This document shows, piece after piece, positions 35,240 to 44,144 of a stretch of DNA of 64,000 bases (within the stretch, counting starts at the first letter, position 1; every line of letters starts with the position of its first letter). The translations under genes were made by a program, and so were the position numbers. Source of the stretch: Taklimakanibacter albus (GTDB lineage Bacteria; Pseudomonadota; Alphaproteobacteria; Rhizobiales; Aestuariivirgaceae); the NCBI RefSeq assembly GCF_016595235.1, contig NZ_JAENHL010000006.1, forward strand, positions 372,001 to 436,000, written 5' to 3'. Under the pieces are notes generated by a model, which saw nothing but the letters and a program-made list of their open reading frames with translations, did not search any database and was not told where the DNA came from.

Positions 35240-38200
35240 GGCTTGCTCGCCAGTGCTTGCTTGATGATTTCGATTTTCTTGTTGACGATATTGACCATGC
35301 CCCAGGCCATGAGGCCGCCTTTGCCATAGCCGATCTTGGCCTTCTCGAACTGGGCGAGGGAGGTTTCGAACGCCTTCTTGTCGGTACGCCGCGTACCGAA
35401 ACCCCAATAGACGTCGCCGATACCGTTCTGAACCATTGCCCATTGCATCGGCGTCTCTTCGAGCGTGTAGACTTCCAGAGCGGCATTGAAGGCGATCAGC
35501 GCCGTCTCGTAACTCTCGGTGCCCTTCTCGAAATTGGCGATCATATTGAGCGAGTTGCCGATATTGAACTGTGCCTGCGCCCATTCGAGCGGGCCGTTTT
35601 CCTTGGTCAGGATGGTGAGAGCGGCGCGCTTCGCCGCGATCGACTCCTTGAGCTTTTCGACCCCGCCGCCGCCGAACCCGATGGATTCGAGCGCTGTGCC
35701 CATCATGCTCTGCGCCGTGGCCCATTGCATGGGCGTGCGTTCGACGGTGAGCTCGCTGAGGGCCAGCCGATAGGCTGCGACCGATTCATCCAATTTCGCC
35801 GGGTCATTGTTCAGCTTGCCTAATGTCTGCAGCACATTTCCCAGATTGAGCTGTGTTGTTGCCCAATCGAGCGGAGCATGTTCGCGGCTATAGACGCCGA
35901 ATAGGTCTTTGTAGATGGCCATTGCCTCTTCAAGACGCTTGCCGTCCATGTTGCGCTGGCCCAGATGCTGCAGGGCGCTGGCGAGATTATTCTGCACCGC
36001 TGCCCAGTCGACCGGTGCCCGTTCGCGCGTGATCTCTCCTGTCGCCTCGCGGAATATCTTTGCAGCTTCCTCCAGTTCGGTCGTGCCGGCGACGCGGGTA
36101 CCGATTTGTGTAAGCGCTCCTCCCAGGTTGGTCATGGTGGACCCCCACTGCAAAGGCACCTTATCGCGCGTGCGGACTTCGAGCGCGGCGCGGAAGGTGT
36201 TGACGGCCTCCTTCAGTATGGGGAGATCATTTTTGCGGGCACCCAGGACGTTGAGTGTGTTGCCCAGATTGTTCTGGAGTACGCCCCAGCGGTTGGACTC
36301 GGCATCGCGGCTGATCGCAGAGAGGCCAGCTCGATAGGCGGCAGCGGCCTCGACCAGGCGCGTGTCGCTACCTTCGCGCTCACCAAGTGTATATAGTGCG
36401 ATGCCGAGATTGTTCTGCGAGTCCGACCAGTCGACCGGGGTTTTCTCGCGGCTCCTAACTTCGAGCACGGCGCGATAGGCAGCGACCGCTTCCTCAAGTT
36501 GCTTCGAATCGATCTGACGCTTCCCAAGATTCAGCAGCGCATTGCCGAGGTTGTTCTGCGTCGCCGCCCAGTTGACCGGATCAGACTGGCGGGTGAGCAC
36601 GGCCAGAGAATCGCGGAAAATCTGCGCCGCCTGTTCGAGCTGATTTTTGTCGCCGGCCCGCTCGGCCAAATTGAGATAGGCAACGCCCATATTGTTACGG
36701 GTGATCGCCCAGTCGGCGTTCTTTTCACCCGCCGGAATGAAGGTGAGGATTTCCTCATATACGGCGATCGATTTCAGTAGCGCCGCGTTTTCGCCTTTCT
36801 GATAGCCATGCGAATTGAGCGCTTCGGCTTCGAGATTCTTGTAATTCCACTTGAGTTTTTCGTCCCACTTCTCGACCAGTGTGAAAGCCTTCGCATAGTC
36901 GCTTGCGGCGGCCATATAATCGAAAGCCAACGAAGCAGTTTCGGCGCGGCGCGCATAGATGGCTGCATCGGCGAGGCGCTTCTTCTTGACGGCTTCCTCC
37001 GCCGCATCTACGGCGCCCGCCGTGGCTTCGACGCGCTTCACGGCTTCATCGAGGAACTGCCGGGCCACGGTAATGGCGCCTTGCTCGATGGCACGGTCAG
37101 CGGCTGCGGCCATCTTCTTGATCTCGGGATCGTCGACATTGAGCGCCGCCCGCTCGGCCATCATCTTCTTGAGCGTCTCGGCTTGTCCTTCGAGGAGCTT
37201 TTCCAGTTCCTTGGGGTCCTTTGGAACATTGTCGATCCCCAGCGCGCGCAGGACACCATAAAGCGCACTCATCGGCACACCGCCCTTCTTGGCGATGCTT
37301 TCGACCTGCATGCGTTCGGGGGTCGGCAGATCGGCGATGGTGAGAAGCAGCTGCCGGCGCTCTCCATTGATGAGGCCTTCCTCGCCTTCGGGCTCATCGG
37401 GTGCGACGCCCAGATAGAGCATGCGGCGCAGGCTTTCATTCACCCAGGGACGCTGGCGCGTGTCGGTCGAGAGATAAACCTCTTCCGTCACCATGCGCAT
37501 GACCGAGCCGAGCTCGGCGCCTTTCATCGCCGAGAGATGGCGGAGCAGGGCCGCCGCATAGGGGCTGTTGCCGCCAACGGCACCATCGAGCGCCGGGCGT
37601 CCGGGCTCGGCCGCGAAGCCGATCACGGTGCCGAGATTGTCGGTGGCGGCAGGGGCTTGCTCGACGACCGCGGCGCCACGCGGCGCGCCGAGGCCGCTGA
37701 CGGTAACCGGCTGTGGCGGGCTGTCCGGCGTCGCCTTGAGCTGTGCCGTGGCCGGGAATGGATTGGTGCGGCACGCATCGACCAGCACGATCACCACCGG
37801 CACGATGGCTTTCAGCTTGTCGACCACCTGGCTGAGGGAGACGAGCTCTTCGCTGGCATTGCCGAGTGAGGCGTCATCGGCATTGACGGGCACGAGATAG
37901 TTCTCGCCGCCGGCCTCGATGCCGTGGCCTGAATAATACAGAAACGCGATATCGGCGCCCTCGGCGTCCTCGACGAAACGTTCGAGATCGCGCGACAGCT
38001 TGGACGCATCGCGGTCGGTCACGGCGCGCCCGTCGAAGCCCAGATCAGTCAGGAGCTTGGACATGTCGCGCGCGTCATTGGCGGGATTGGGAAGCGGCGT
38101 GATGTGGGTGTATTTCGACTGCCCGATCACCAAAGCGACGCCCTTCAGCGTCTTCGGCTCCTCGGCCTCAGCGGCGGTGCTGAGAATGACAGCAATGAAA

Positions 38201-38259
38201 AGAGCGAGAAACGCACCGATGGCCTGTCGTGTGTTCCAGGCCAGAGATAGAGGCATCAT
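35236..38259 (-). CDS. Secreted caspase-fold (C14) protein with ten TPR-like repeats, second copy
   Basis: A 1,007-residue paralogue of the protein encoded at 20311-23331. A signal peptide ends near residue 32 (AEA). The caspase-like domain has H112 in 'YYSGHG' and C163 in 'LVDACRTNP'. Shared elements include 'LKGVALVIGQS' and 'TRQRPWVN'. About ten TPR-like repeats follow from residue about 515, for example 'WAATQNNLGNALLNLGKRQ'. The catalytic pair is kept in both copies. It is coupled to the TPR-only gene downstream. Cellular role is unknown. Confidence 0.9.
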   Translation of the reverse strand: MMPLSLAWNTRQAIGAFLALFIAVILSTAAEAEEPKTLKGVALVIGQSKYTHITPLPNPANDARDMSKLLTDLGFDGRAVTDRDASKLSRDLERFVEDAEGADIAFLYYSGHGIEAGGENYLVPVNADDASLGNASEELVSLSQVVDKLKAIVPVVIVLVDACRTNPFPATAQLKATPDSPPQPVTVSGLGAPRGAAVVEQAPAATDNLGTVIGFAAEPGRPALDGAVGGNSPYAAALLRHLSAMKGAELGSVMRMVTEEVYLSTDTRQRPWVNESLRRMLYLGVAPDEPEGEEGLINGERRQLLLTIADLPTPERMQVESIAKKGGVPMSALYGVLRALGIDNVPKDPKELEKLLEGQAETLKKMMAERAALNVDDPEIKKMAAAADRAIEQGAITVARQFLDEAVKRVEATAGAVDAAEEAVKKKRLADAAIYARRAETASLAFDYMAAASDYAKAFTLVEKWDEKLKWNYKNLEAEALNSHGYQKGENAALLKSIAVYEEILTFIPAGEKNADWAITRNNMGVAYLNLAERAGDKNQLEQAAQIFRDSLAVLTRQSDPVNWAATQNNLGNALLNLGKRQIDSKQLEEAVAAYRAVLEVRSREKTPVDWSDSQNNLGIALYTLGEREGSDTRLVEAAAAYRAGLSAISRDAESNRWGVLQNNLGNTLNVLGARKNDLPILKEAVNTFRAALEVRTRDKVPLQWGSTMTNLGGALTQIGTRVAGTTELEEAAKIFREATGEITRERAPVDWAAVQNNLASALQHLGQRNMDGKRLEEAMAIYKDLFGVYSREHAPLDWATTQLNLGNVLQTLGKLNNDPAKLDESVAAYRLALSELTVERTPMQWATAQSMMGTALESIGFGGGGVEKLKESIAAKRAALTILTKENGPLEWAQAQFNIGNSLNMIANFEKGTESYETALIAFNAALEVYTLEETPMQWAMVQNGIGDVYWGFGTRRTDKKAFETSLAQFEKAKIGYGKGGLMAWGMVNIVNKKIEIIKQALASKP

Positions 38260-38358
38260 GCCGCCGACCGTCCTTGAGTATTACCCGAAGGGCTGTTTAG
38301 GCTTGCCCTTGCGGCAGGATCAAGGCCGAATTTGACCGCGCATCAAGGGACCGACGGA

Positions 38359-39615
38359 CTACTCCGCCGGCACCGATTTGAGCCGCCGGCTCTTGCTGTC
38401 GATCGTCCGCAGACGCTCCTCTTCCGCGAGGACGTAGTTGCGCGTCATCGGCAGCGCATGCTGGTTGCGGGTGAACTGGATCTGGAAGTTGTTCATGCCC
38501 TGATAGCGGAAGGCGGTTTCCGACGCCGCCAGATAGAACTCCCACATGCGGCAGAAGCGTTCGTCATAGATCGCCTTGGCGCGGTGCCGGTTGGCGGCGA
38601 AACGCTTGCCCCATTCGCGCAGGGTCTCGGCGTAATGCAGCCTGAGGATCTCGATGTCGGTGACATAGAGGCCGTTCTTCTCGAGATGCGGCAACACTTC
38701 CGAAAGCGCCGGGATGTAGCCGCCCGGGAAGATATATTTCTTGATCCAGGCGCTGGTGGCGCCGGGGCCGTCGGAGCGGTTGATCGAATGCAGCACCGCC
38801 ACGCCGTCATCCTTGAGGAGGGTGCGGCATTTCTGGAAGAATTCCTTGTAGTGGCCGACGCCGACATGCTCGAACATGCCGACCGAGACGATGCGGTCGA
38901 ACTGCTCATCGAGATGGCGATAGTCGAGGAGCCGGAAGTCGACCGTGTTGGAGACGCTGCGCTGGCGCGCGCGCTCCATCGACATCTTGTGCTGCTCTTC
39001 CGAAAGCGTGACGCCGGTGACCTTGGCGCCGCAGGTCTCGGCGAGATAGAGGCCGAGACCGCCCCAGCCCGAGCCGATATCGAGCACCTTCATGCCGGGC
39101 TTGATATTGAGCTTGGCCGCCAGATGCCGCTTCTTGGCGAGCTGCGCGTCTTCGAGGGACGATTCCGGCGTCTCGAAATAGGCACAGGAATATTGCCGGT
39201 CACGGTCGAGGAAGAGATCGTAGAGAGCACCCGACAGGTCATAGTGATGGGCGACATTGGCCTTGGCCTTGCCCACCGGATTATACTGGTCGAGCCGCTT
39301 CAGTCCGATGCGCAGCTGGTTGAAGAACTTGGCGGCGCCCGGCGTCGGCCGCTGCTCCATGTTCTTCATGAGGATCTCGAGCAGGTCGTAGATCGTGCCC
39401 TCGGTGAGGTCGATGTCGCCCGCCATGTAAAGCTCGCCGAAATAGCGGTCCGGATCGAGCATGATCTTCAGCGGCGCCCGTGGATTGACGATCTTGAAGC
39501 CGGCCGGCCGACCCGACTCGTCACCATAGACATGGCTGCGCCCGTGGGCGTCGATCACCGTCAGATGGCCGGTCTGAACCAACTGCTTCAAAGCTTGGTT
39601 TAAAGCTGCGAACAT
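38359..39615 (-). CDS. cfa: Cyclopropane-fatty-acyl-phospholipid synthase
   Basis: A 418-residue SAM-dependent enzyme that adds a methylene bridge to unsaturated lipid chains. The SAM motif is 'VLDIGSGWGGLGLYLAE'; 'HYDLSGALYDLFLD' and 'QYSCAYFETPESSLEDAQ' are family signatures, and 'SVGMFEHVGVGHYKEFF' is close to the active site. I chose the ATG at 39615, with GGGAG about 9 nt upstream; an ATG at 39669 would add 18 residues without homology. It is the last gene before the ribosomal block and is separated from it by a strong terminator. Confidence 0.94.
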   Translation of the reverse strand: MFAALNQALKQLVQTGHLTVIDAHGRSHVYGDESGRPAGFKIVNPRAPLKIMLDPDRYFGELYMAGDIDLTEGTIYDLLEILMKNMEQRPTPGAAKFFNQLRIGLKRLDQYNPVGKAKANVAHHYDLSGALYDLFLDRDRQYSCAYFETPESSLEDAQLAKKRHLAAKLNIKPGMKVLDIGSGWGGLGLYLAETCGAKVTGVTLSEEQHKMSMERARQRSVSNTVDFRLLDYRHLDEQFDRIVSVGMFEHVGVGHYKEFFQKCRTLLKDDGVAVLHSINRSDGPGATSAWIKKYIFPGGYIPALSEVLPHLEKNGLYVTDIEILRLHYAETLREWGKRFAANRHRAKAIYDERFCRMWEFYLAASETAFRYQGMNNFQIQFTRNQHALPMTRNYVLAEEERLRTIDSKSRRLKSVPAE

Positions 39616-39843
39616 CAGTACGTCTCCCTCGCCTCCGGCCCCCGCGCCGGAACGTGGCTCACAAGGCATAGTAAACGCAGTTTGACGAATATGTGAAGGC
39701 CCGCAACTTTGCGGGGGGCCATAGCGTTAACGCATGGCAGCGACCGCAAAATGCCGTTCCCTGACGAGAATTTAGCCCTGTCTAACTTTCAGGCATCAGG
39801 CGAAATCCGCATAGCGGGCTCGTGGCAGCGGGGCCGCAAAAGA

Positions 39844-39871
39844 AAAGGGCTCTGCCGCGGCAGAGCCCTTT
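39844..39871 (-). terminator. Rho-independent terminator of the rpsF-rpsR-rplI operon
   Basis: AAAGGGCTCTGCCG and CGGCAGAGCCCTTT form a perfect 14-bp stem with no spacer bases. Read leftward it is followed by CTTTTGC, a U-rich tail. It starts 23 bp after the rplI stop, in the 278-bp gap that also holds the upstream region of cfa. Confidence 0.9.
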
Positions 39872-39893
39872 CAACTCATCTCTGTAAGGAGGA

Positions 39894-40481
39894 TCAGTTC
39901 TTGGTCTCTTCTTCGGTGGCTTCTTCTTCGGCCGCCGTTTCCTGTTCGAACAATTCCTCGGCGGCGGCCAGCGCCTCGGCCCGCTCGGAGACGGGGCCGG
40001 TGAGGACCTCGCCGCGCGACTGGGCGTCCGCCTCGTCCTGCGAGCGCGCCACATTGAGCGTCACCGGCACGGAGAGTTCGGGGTGAAGGGCGATCTGCAC
40101 CGTATAGAGGCCGATGGTCTTGATCGGCGCATCGAGCAGCACGTGGTTGCGCGACACCGGGACACCTGCCGTCGACGCGATCTCAGCGATGTCGCGGGTC
40201 GAGACCGAACCATAGAGCTGGCCCGATTCGCCGGCCTGACGCAGCAGGACGAAGCTCTTGCCTTCGAGCTTGCCGCTGTCGCCCATGGCGGCCTTGCGGC
40301 GCTCTTCGTTACGGGCCTCGTGCGTGGCGCGGTCGCGCTCGAACTTGGCGCGGTTGGCCTCGGTCGCGCGCAGCGCCTTGTGCTGCGGGAAGAGGTAGTT
40401 GCGGGCAAAGCCGTCCTTGACCTTGACGACTTCACCCATGCTGCCGAGCTTGCCGATGCGCTCGAGAAGAATGACGTCCAT
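39894..40481 (-). CDS. rplI: 50S ribosomal protein L9
   Basis: A 195-residue ribosomal protein binding 23S rRNA. '[22 protein letters not shown]' spread over the first residues is the classic N-terminus, with '[10 protein letters not shown]' and 'KALRAT' following. The C-terminal 40 residues are an Ala/Glu-rich tail ('[11 protein letters not shown]' end), as in other alphaproteobacterial L9. It follows rpsR by 84 bp. In related genomes dnaB comes next; here dnaB is 20 kb away. Confidence 0.97.
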   Translation of the reverse strand: MDVILLERIGKLGSMGEVVKVKDGFARNYLFPQHKALRATEANRAKFERDRATHEARNEERRKAAMGDSGKLEGKSFVLLRQAGESGQLYGSVSTRDIAEIASTAGVPVSRNHVLLDAPIKTIGLYTVQIALHPELSVPVTLNVARSQDEADAQSRGEVLTGPVSERAEALAAAEELFEQETAAEEEATEEETKN

Positions 40482-40565
40482 GATATTTGTCCTTTGCTGT
40501 CCCCGATCCTGGAGGATGGGTTAGAGGCGGATCGGGTATCCGCCCCAACCGTCACATTGCGTGAT

Positions 40566-40814
40566 CTATTTCAGTACGTAGGGCAGGAGGCCGAGGAAGC
40601 GCGCGCGCTTGATCGCCTGGGCGAGCTCACGCTGCTTCTTGGCCGAGACCGCCGTGATGCGCGACGGCACGATCTTGCCGCGCTCGGAGATGAAGCGCTG
40701 CAGCAGCTTCACGTCCTTGTAGTCGATCGCCGGCGCGTTATCGCCCGAGAACGGGCAGCTCTTGCGACGACGGAAGAAGGGGCGCCGTGCCGGCCCGCCT
40801 TGACCTTGAGCCAT
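40566..40814 (-). CDS. rpsR: 30S ribosomal protein S18
   Basis: An 82-residue protein with '[15 protein letters not shown]' and '[19 protein letters not shown]', both diagnostic of S18, which pairs with S6 on the small-subunit platform. The start overlaps the rpsF stop by 1 bp. No extra membrane-protein gene lies between rpsR and rplI, as it does in some relatives. Confidence 0.97.
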   Translation of the reverse strand: MAQGQGGPARRPFFRRRKSCPFSGDNAPAIDYKDVKLLQRFISERGKIVPSRITAVSAKKQRELAQAIKRARFLGLLPYVLK

Positions 40815-41230
40815 TAGTTAGCCTCCCTGTCCGAAGAGAAATCGAGATCGTCGAAGCCGCGACCGCCACGGCCGCCGAAGCCACGTCCACCGCCGCGCTC
40901 GTCGCGCTTGCCGGCCTTCAGCATGGCCGTCGGACCGTCTTCGTGCTTCTCGACGCGCACCGTCATGAAGCGGATGACGTCTTCATTGATCGACATCTGG
41001 CGCTCCATTTCGGCGATCGCCGCCGGCGGGGCTTCGATGTCGATATAGGTGTAGTGCGCCTTGCGGTTCTTCTTGATGCGGAAGGTGAGGGACTTGAGGC
41101 CCCAATATTCGGTCTTGCCGACCTTGCCGCCACCCGAGGTGATGACGGTCTTGAATTGATCAGTCAGCTGATCAACCTGCGCATTCGATGCGTCCTGACG
41201 GGTCAGGAACACATGCTCGTAAAGTGGCAT
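40814..41230 (-). CDS. rpsF: 30S ribosomal protein S6
   Basis: A 138-residue ribosomal protein with '[20 protein letters not shown]' at the N-terminus and '[21 protein letters not shown]' in the core. The last 30 residues are Gly/Arg-rich followed by an acidic end. First gene of the leftward S6-S18-L9 operon. Its 5' region on this strand (41231-41486) must carry the promoter and any S6-S18 autoregulatory leader. Confidence 0.97.
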   Translation of the reverse strand: MPLYEHVFLTRQDASNAQVDQLTDQFKTVITSGGGKVGKTEYWGLKSLTFRIKKNRKAHYTYIDIEAPPAAIAEMERQMSINEDVIRFMTVRVEKHEDGPTAMLKAGKRDERGGGRGFGGRGGRGFDDLDFSSDREAN

Positions 41231-41486
41231 GTTTCAAGCCTTTCAAAGTTACTGCCATCAATCGACTCCCGGCGCAGAGCCTCTTCCGAGCCCTCAAAGT
41301 GAAAGGCTCGAAAGACCGGATTCTCGAAAGAGCGGAGACACGGGAAGACGGGGAAATCCCCTATTCACAGCCTCATCGGCCATAAACCTTCCGTTCAGCC
41401 CCCAACCGGAAGCCAACTGGCGGGCGGGTCTATGGCGGAAAAACCGGCGGAATGCAAGCGCCGTAGTTTCCGTTACGGAATATTTA
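41231..41486. other. Upstream region of rpsF
   Basis: A 256-bp gap with no gene. On the leftward strand there are several short G/C hairpin-prone stretches, including paired 'CTTTCGAG' runs near 41290-41340. A leader that binds S6-S18, as described in several bacteria, is possible, but I cannot identify its conserved core with confidence. Confidence 0.4.
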
Positions 41487-41804
41487 TCAGTCCCAGTCCT
41501 GCAGGTCGGGATTGTAGAACCAGCGCCGCAACTCCCGGCAGGTGCGGGGCCTGCCGTCGCTGACGCTCCCGTCGGTGCAGGGATCATAACGTTCGTGCCG
41601 TCTCGGGCGGCGATCCGCGCCGCGGTCACGGTGACGCAGCCAGCGTTTGATCTCCTCGCAACTGCGCGCCTTGCCATCGCTGACGCGCCCGTCGCGGCAG
41701 GGATCGACATATTGGGCCGGCCTCAGCAGGCCGTCGGCGGCCGATGCCGCCTGGGCGGGAAGGAGGGGGAGGAAAGCGAGGCAGAGAAAAGCGAAGCGGC
41801 GCAT
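41487..41804 (-). CDS. Small secreted protein with a duplicated Cys motif
   Basis: A 105-residue protein. Residues 1-23 are a signal peptide ending ASA-AD. The mature part has two copies of a 23-residue unit: 'DPCRDGRVSDGKARSCEEIK' and 'DPCTDGSVSDGRPRTCRELR', each followed by R-W-L or R-W-F. Each unit has two cysteines that could form a disulfide. The ATG at 41804 has AAGGA about 6 nt upstream. No family is recognised. It lies in the block inserted between rpsF and fabD. Confidence 0.75.
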   Translation of the reverse strand: MRRFAFLCLAFLPLLPAQAASAADGLLRPAQYVDPCRDGRVSDGKARSCEEIKRWLRHRDRGADRRPRRHERYDPCTDGSVSDGRPRTCRELRRWFYNPDLQDWD

Positions 41805-41874
41805 GCGAGGTCCTTGGCCGGTTGATCATCAGGCGCCAAGGATCGCCGCTCGGGATTACGACAGCATTGTGAGG

Positions 41875-43218
41875 TCAGGCCCTTCGCGGAAAGGACAGGC
41901 GGAAAGCGGCGCCCGCGCCGCGGTCGCGCACCGAAACGCCGCCGCCATGCAGGCGCATCACGTCGCCGACGAGGCTGAGGCCCAGGCCGGCGCCGCGTCC
42001 CTCCTTCTTTCGTTTGAAGAACGGTTCGAAGATGCGCTCGCGCAAATCGGGCGGAATGCCCGGCCCTTCATCCGCCACCTCGATCCAGTCGGGGCCGACG
42101 AGAAGCGCGATCGTGCCCGTCCGGCCGCCATGGTCGATGGCGTTCTGCACCAGATTGGTCACCGCCCGGCCGATCGCCTGCGCATCGCCTTTGACGATGG
42201 CCGGACCGTCCGCGACACCGAAATCGATCTCATAACCCGCCTCGAAGGCGAGCGGCCCCATATCGAGGACGACCCGGCGCGACAGGTCGGCGAGATCGAC
42301 ATCGGGAAAAGGCTTGGGGCCGGCGCGCAGGCGCTGCAGGTCGAGCATCTGCTCGGTGATGATCTTGAGACGCGCCGCGTCCTGCGCGAGCTGCGCCTTG
42401 GCCGCGCCCGGCGGCAGTGCCGCGAGTCTGGTGCTGAGGATGGCGATCGGCGTGCGCAATTCATGCGCGGCGTCGGCGAGGAAGCGTTCCTGGCGTTCAT
42501 AACCTTCATCGAGACGGGCGAGCGCGCCGTTCACCGCGCTGACGAAAGGAATGACCTCGGAGGGAATATCGGCCGTCACCAGCCGGCGGCCGCGCTGACT
42601 GACATCGATGGCGTCGGCTTCGGTCGCGGCACGGTCGAGGCCGGCGAAGGCCGACCGCAGCACCCAGGGCGTGGCGATCAAGGCGCCCACCGCCATCACG
42701 GCGAGGATGGGCAGGAGATATTGCAGCGCGACGAGCGACAGGCCGAGGAGGACGAAACGGGCTGGCCAGAGTGCGGCGCTGCCGGTCGTGAATTGCAGGC
42801 GGCCGATGCTGGTCTCCACCCATCTGAGCCGCGCCGTCGGCCGGTCGGGGTCGCCCAGATTCCAGCCGAGCCGCGCCTGGCCTATATCGTCAAGGCCTGA
42901 GCCGATATTCGCATATTCGGCCGGGATGGCGCCTTCGGTGAGCTTGTGGCCCTGGCGGTCGCGGATGACGAACCAAAGATCGGGAATGGCGCGCCGCAGC
43001 GACGCGAGCTCAGTCGTTTCGCGCAGCTCCAGCCGGCCGTTCTCATCGCGCTCGACCGCCTGGCGCAATATGTCGATGGTAGCGTCGGGCGAGCGGAAAT
43101 CGAACAGGAGCCCGGAGCCGAAGAGGACCGCGATGACCAGCGCCAGCACCGCCGACTGGATGGCGAGGAGGTGCCAGAACAGCCGTTTTCTGAGCGAGCG
43201 CTGGCCGGGTGCGGTCAC
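41875..43218 (-). CDS. Two-component sensor histidine kinase
   Basis: A 447-residue membrane kinase. TM1 lies near residues 15-40, a periplasmic sensor domain spans about 41-155, and TM2 is at about 156-185. A HAMP-like linker precedes the H-box 'DAAHELRTPIAIL' (H252). The catalytic domain shows the N-box 'NLVQNAIDHGG', G1 'DEGPGIP' and G2 'GAGLGLSL'. It overlaps the response regulator by 4 bp. QseC-like architecture suggests an envelope or metal signal; the ligand is unknown. Confidence 0.92.
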   Translation of the reverse strand: MTAPGQRSLRKRLFWHLLAIQSAVLALVIAVLFGSGLLFDFRSPDATIDILRQAVERDENGRLELRETTELASLRRAIPDLWFVIRDRQGHKLTEGAIPAEYANIGSGLDDIGQARLGWNLGDPDRPTARLRWVETSIGRLQFTTGSAALWPARFVLLGLSLVALQYLLPILAVMAVGALIATPWVLRSAFAGLDRAATEADAIDVSQRGRRLVTADIPSEVIPFVSAVNGALARLDEGYERQERFLADAAHELRTPIAILSTRLAALPPGAAKAQLAQDAARLKIITEQMLDLQRLRAGPKPFPDVDLADLSRRVVLDMGPLAFEAGYEIDFGVADGPAIVKGDAQAIGRAVTNLVQNAIDHGGRTGTIALLVGPDWIEVADEGPGIPPDLRERIFEPFFKRKKEGRGAGLGLSLVGDVMRLHGGGVSVRDRGAGAAFRLSFPRRA

Positions 43219-43889
43219 GCGACCCCGCGCAGGAGATAGCCGACGCCGCGGACCACATTGATGGCGACGCCGGCATCGGCTTCGGCCAGCCGGCGACGCA
43301 ACCGCGATATGTGAGAATCGAGCGCATTGGACTGGATCTCGTCATCCAGGCCGAAGATCGTTTCCATCAAAATGGAGCGCGGCACCATGCGGCCGGCGCG
43401 CCGGATGAGGCCCTCGAGCACGAGCAACTCGCGGCGCGCCAAGCCGATCGGCCGGCCGTTCACACGGGCCTCGCGGAGGGCGGGATCGAAGCTCAAACGG
43501 CCGATGTTGATCACCGGCGAGGCAAGCGCCTCCGGCCGGCGCAGAACGGCACGCAATCGTGCCAGCAGCTCATCGAAATCGAACGGCTTGCACATATAGT
43601 CGTCGGCGCCGAGATCGAGGCCGGCGACGCGGTCGGGAATTTGGCCCATGGCGGTCAGCACGATGACCGGTAACGTGTTGCCGCGCTTGCGCAAGGTGGC
43701 GACGAAGCGCAAACCGTCGCCATCCGGCAACTGGCGGTCGAGCAGGGCGGCGTCATAAACGGCATCGGCACTGACGAACTCCGCATCGGCGATCGTCGAG
43801 ACGGCATCGACCAATATGTCATGCCGGGCGAAAGCGGCCTTGAGGGCCTCGACCATCTGCGGTTCGTCTTCGATCAGGAGGAGGCGCAT
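43215..43889 (-). CDS. OmpR/PhoB-family response regulator
   Basis: A 224-residue regulator. The receiver domain has acidic 'IEDEP', the phospho-acceptor D51 in 'ALLDRQLPDGDG', T in 'VLTAM' and K in 'YMCKPFDFDEL'. The C-terminal winged helix ends in 'VVRGVGYLLR', typical of OmpR/QseB proteins. Phosphorylated by the kinase encoded directly after it, it should bind DNA as a dimer. Targets may include this operon. Confidence 0.94.
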   Translation of the reverse strand: MRLLLIEDEPQMVEALKAAFARHDILVDAVSTIADAEFVSADAVYDAALLDRQLPDGDGLRFVATLRKRGNTLPVIVLTAMGQIPDRVAGLDLGADDYMCKPFDFDELLARLRAVLRRPEALASPVINIGRLSFDPALREARVNGRPIGLARRELLVLEGLIRRAGRMVPRSILMETIFGLDDEIQSNALDSHISRLRRRLAEADAGVAINVVRGVGYLLRGVA

Positions 43890-43892
43890 TTC

Positions 43893-44081
43893 TCAGAAAA
43901 ACGAAAGTCCCTTGGTGACGGTAGCCAGCGAGCCCGCGACGCCGGACCACAGCCAGCCATAGCTCCGGGGCACCGCGAGCTGGGGTGACTTATTATAAAG
44001 CAGGATGCCGAGCATCAGGAGAATGATGCCGGTCTCCATCCATTGGCAGGCTGCTGCGCCACCGTGATTCCTGCAGGACAT
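43893..44081 (-). CDS. Putative small membrane protein, 62 aa
   Basis: A possible 62-residue protein starting at 44081 with 'MSCRNHGGAAACQWMETGII' and one clear hydrophobic helix (IILLMLGILLYN). Its stop lies 3 bp before the response-regulator start, so it would be the first gene of the two-component operon. An AAGGA sequence is about 11 nt before the ATG. A longer start at 44126 is also possible. No homologue is recognised; it may be a chance ORF. Confidence 0.45.
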   Translation of the reverse strand: MSCRNHGGAAACQWMETGIILLMLGILLYNKSPQLAVPRSYGWLWSGVAGSLATVTKGLSFF

Positions 44082-44144
44082 GGGGCCGATTTCCTTTCGA
44101 ATATCGCCTCTGTGCCGGCGCAACATTGCGGCAGTCTGACAGGT

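Noticed and set aside
35240-35725. N-terminal extension of the small TPR protein
   Set aside because: This part is a frame-shifted shadow of the caspase-TPR gene; the ATG at 35239 begins a proper signal peptide and sits in an ATGA overlap.
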